Source: JAQCEJ01 sp046160425
GTDB lineage: Bacteria > Planctomycetota > Planctomycetia > Planctomycetales > Planctomycetaceae
NCBI GenBank assembly: GCA_046160425.1
Contig: JBJXGP010000324.1
Span: 1 to 6,401 of the forward strand
DNA length: 6,401 nucleotides
Direction of reading: 5' to 3'
A program made the translations under genes and the position numbers. The stretch's first letter is position 1, and every line of letters starts with the position of its first letter. Shown piece after piece: positions 5,167 through 6,401 of the stretch. Under the pieces are notes generated by a model. That model saw nothing but the letters and a program-made list of their open reading frames with translations, ran no database searches and was not told where the DNA came from.

Positions 5167-6030
5167 ATGTACGCGCGGGTTGACGGAGCATTCATCTTTT
5201 ACGACGTCGACGGTGTGCAATTCATCCCCGACGGGAACCGCTTGAAAGAACGGCCTGTGCTGTTCCTCCTGCACGGCGGGCCGGGGGGAGATCATGCAGG
5301 CTTCAAAGGGACCGTCGGCGAACTGACCGACGTCGCCCAACTGGTCTTCATCGATCATCGCGGCTCTGGTCGTAGCCATCCTTGCGACCCCGCAACGTAC
5401 ACGCTCGAACAGAACATCAAGGACGTCGAAGGGCTGCGCGTCGCTCTCGGACTCGAACGCATCGCCATTCTCGGTTCATCGTATGGCGGGATGGTCGCGC
5501 AGGGTTACGCCATCAATTATCCTGATCGCGTCAATAACTTGATCCTGTGCGCGACGGCGCCGAGTTTTCGTTTCATGGAGGATGCACAACGCATCCTCGC
5601 CAAACGCGCTACGCCCGAGCAGATTGCCGTCTGCCGGCGATTGTGGGAAGGGACATTCGAATCGCTCGAGCAACTTTTCGATTATTATCGCTTGATGGGC
5701 CCGATGTATTCTCTCAAATTCGACGAGCAGAAATTTCTCGAAAGCTGGGGACGCGGGATCCGCAACTTCGAACAACTGAATTACGGCTTCGGAGGCTTTC
5801 TCCGCAACTTCGATTTCACCCTCCAGCTCAAGACGATCCGCTGCCCGACGCTGGTGCTGGGGGGCGCGCACGACTGGATCTGCGCCCCGAATCACTCCCG
5901 CATCATCGCCGAGCAGATTCAAGGATCGCAATTAAAAATCTTCGATCACAGCAGCCACAGCATCGCCGCCGATGAACCCGAAGAATTTCTGACGGCGATC
6001 CGGGGCTTTCTGACGTACCCGCAGTTGTGA
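5167..6030 (+). CDS. Alpha/beta hydrolase, proline iminopeptidase (S33)-like
   Basis: The product is 287 residues with no signal peptide, so cytoplasmic. Family marks are the oxyanion-hole motif HGGPGG (36-41), DHRGSGRS (63-70), the nucleophile elbow GSSYGG with Ser105, acid Asp236 (GGAHDW) and catalytic His264 (HSSHSIAADEPEEF). HGGPG together with DxRGxGxS is typical of S33 prolyl aminopeptidases and related hydrolases. A helical cap lies at about 132-215. Length is slightly below the usual 310 or so of proline iminopeptidases, and several other alpha/beta hydrolases share these motifs, so peptidase activity is likely but not certain. GGGAG sits eight bases before ATG 5167, in a context almost identical to that of the esterase upstream. 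No T-tract terminator follows; a repeat begins 7 nt after the stop. Confidence 0.9.
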   Translation: MYARVDGAFIFYDVDGVQFIPDGNRLKERPVLFLLHGGPGGDHAGFKGTVGELTDVAQLVFIDHRGSGRSHPCDPATYTLEQNIKDVEGLRVALGLERIAILGSSYGGMVAQGYAINYPDRVNNLILCATAPSFRFMEDAQRILAKRATPEQIAVCRRLWEGTFESLEQLFDYYRLMGPMYSLKFDEQKFLESWGRGIRNFEQLNYGFGGFLRNFDFTLQLKTIRCPTLVLGGAHDWICAPNHSRIIAEQIQGSQLKIFDHSSHSIAADEPEEFLTAIRGFLTYPQL

Positions 6031-6036
6031 CCATCT

Positions 6037-6093
6037 CGCTCCCAAGCTCCGGCGGGTGGCACTACTGGCTTGCCCAGCAGTGAAGTGATTCAC
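6037..6093 (+). repeat. GGGTGGC-type hairpin repeat, copy E
   Basis: The lead-in CGCTCCCAAGCTCC (6038-6050 region) is followed by GGGTGGC (6054-6060). The stem is CACTACTGG / CCAGCAGTG (6060-6068 and 6074-6082, one A-C mismatch) with loop CTTGC, and the tail is GTGATTCAC (6085-6093). Box, 9-5-9 geometry and CTTGY loop are those of copy B at 1539, while the lead-in is that of copy A at 1477. It occupies the gap after the alpha/beta hydrolase. Confidence 0.65.
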
Positions 6094-6105
6094 AATCGAA
6101 AAACA

Positions 6106-6126
6106 CCGGGTGGATAAACCACCCGG
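6106..6126 (-). other. Perfect hairpin, terminator-like on the minus strand
   Basis: CCGGGTGG (6106-6113) pairs perfectly with CCACCCGG (6119-6126) around ATAAA. On the minus strand the stem is followed by TG and five T, so it could stop antisense transcription entering the hydrolase gene. On the plus strand no T-tract follows. There is no minus-strand gene to its right in view, so it may instead be another dispersed hairpin. Confidence 0.4.
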
Positions 6127-6142
6127 CTCAGGAATTCGAAAC

Positions 6143-6171
6143 TTGTTTAATGGGCGCGAGGGTCATACGAT
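6143..6171 (+). promoter_or_regulatory. Possible promoter of the DUF255 gene
   Basis: TTGTTT (6143-6148), a 17-nt spacer and TACGAT (6166-6171) give a weak sigma70-like match. The expected start lies at about 6178, which is the A of the ATG, so the message could be leaderless. No close ribosome binding site precedes this ATG. Confidence 0.3.
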
Positions 6172-6177
6172 ACCAGT

Positions 6178-6401
6178 ATGAACACCTCGAATTCCTCCGC
6201 CGCGCCACGATCGCCGAATCGACTGATTCACGAGACCAGTCCCTATTTGCAGCAGCACGCACAGAACCCGGTTGACTGGTATCCGTGGGGACCGGAAGCT
6301 CTCGAAACCGCGCGCCGACTCGATCGTCCGATCTTCCTGTCGATCGGCTACAGCGCGTGCCACTGGTGTCACGTGATGGAACACGAAAGTTTCGAGGACA
6401 C
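6178..6401 (+). CDS. DUF255 thioredoxin-fold protein (YyaL/SSP411 family), N-terminal part
   Basis: The first 74 codons are visible and the frame runs off the right edge. MNTSNSSAAPRSP is followed by NRLIHETSPYLQQHAQNPVD, then WYPWGPEALETAR, RPIFLSIGYS and CHWCHVMEHESFED. This is the hallmark N-terminus of the long (about 600-750 residues) DUF255 proteins, bacterial YyaL and animal SPATA20/SSP411. They join a thioredoxin-like domain with a CxxC (here Cys61 and Cys64) to an alpha/alpha-barrel that resembles glycosidases. The biochemical role of the family is not settled. An in-frame TAA at 6148 and no other start codon between fix the ATG at 6178. The family is frequent in planctomycetes, which fits the rest of the window. 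Confidence 0.93.
   Translation, partial: MNTSNSSAAPRSPNRLIHETSPYLQQHAQNPVDWYPWGPEALETARRLDRPIFLSIGYSACHWCHVMEHESFED

Noticed and set aside
4219..5379. 386-codon antisense open frame on the minus strand across the esterase gene
   Set aside because: It mirrors the codon structure of the esterase and the start of the next hydrolase. It has no recognisable motif, and the sense frames carry full catalytic signatures.
6111..6121. DnaA-box-like TTATCCACC on the minus strand
   Set aside because: It is one isolated imperfect match that falls in the loop and arm of a perfect hairpin, with no cluster of boxes or AT-rich unwinding stretch.

Overview
The window most likely comes from a planctomycete or a close relative. 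This is an inference, and the organism is not named by any single marker. It rests on a secretin with glycine/glutamine-rich inserts, a glycine-rich RRM protein, a secreted PAF-acetylhydrolase-like SGNH esterase, a DUF255 (YyaL/SSP411) thioredoxin-fold protein, wide gene spacing, and intergenic hairpin repeats built on a GGGTGGC box.

Layout, left to right. Positions 1-1287 (+) hold the C-terminal part of an outer-membrane secretin (GspD/PilQ superfamily) with three low-complexity tracts. It is followed by a structured 3' region ending in a strong intrinsic terminator (1423-1467). Positions 1470-1737 carry no gene. They hold a cluster of GGGTGGC hairpin repeats and a perfect 20-bp palindrome (1694-1713) whose 14-bp core is identical to the ParB-binding parS core. 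Positions 1738-2265 (-) encode a five-helix DMT-like membrane protein. Positions 2266-2522 are intergenic and hold an 84-nt imperfect inverted repeat bounded by GGGTGGC/GCCACCC. Positions 2523-3314 (-) encode type I methionine aminopeptidase with a TTG start. Positions 3315-3560 are its leader. Positions 3561-3594 are a minus-strand terminator for the RRM protein at 3627-3950 (-), which has a long leader of about 200 nt.

From 4310 rightwards the plus strand carries a promoter and a two-gene unit: a secreted SGNH/GDSL esterase (4396-5142), then an S33-family alpha/beta hydrolase (5167-6030). Next come another copy of the repeat (6037-6093), a further perfect hairpin (6106-6126), and the first 74 codons of a DUF255 protein (6178-6401) that runs off the right edge.

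The genes are mostly independent housekeeping or envelope functions. Only the two hydrolases look like an operon, with a 24-nt gap and near-identical ribosome-binding contexts. The observation most worth checking is the parS-like palindrome, because it would mark this locus as a chromosome-segregation site. The second is the family of GGGTGGC palindromes at several intergenic places.
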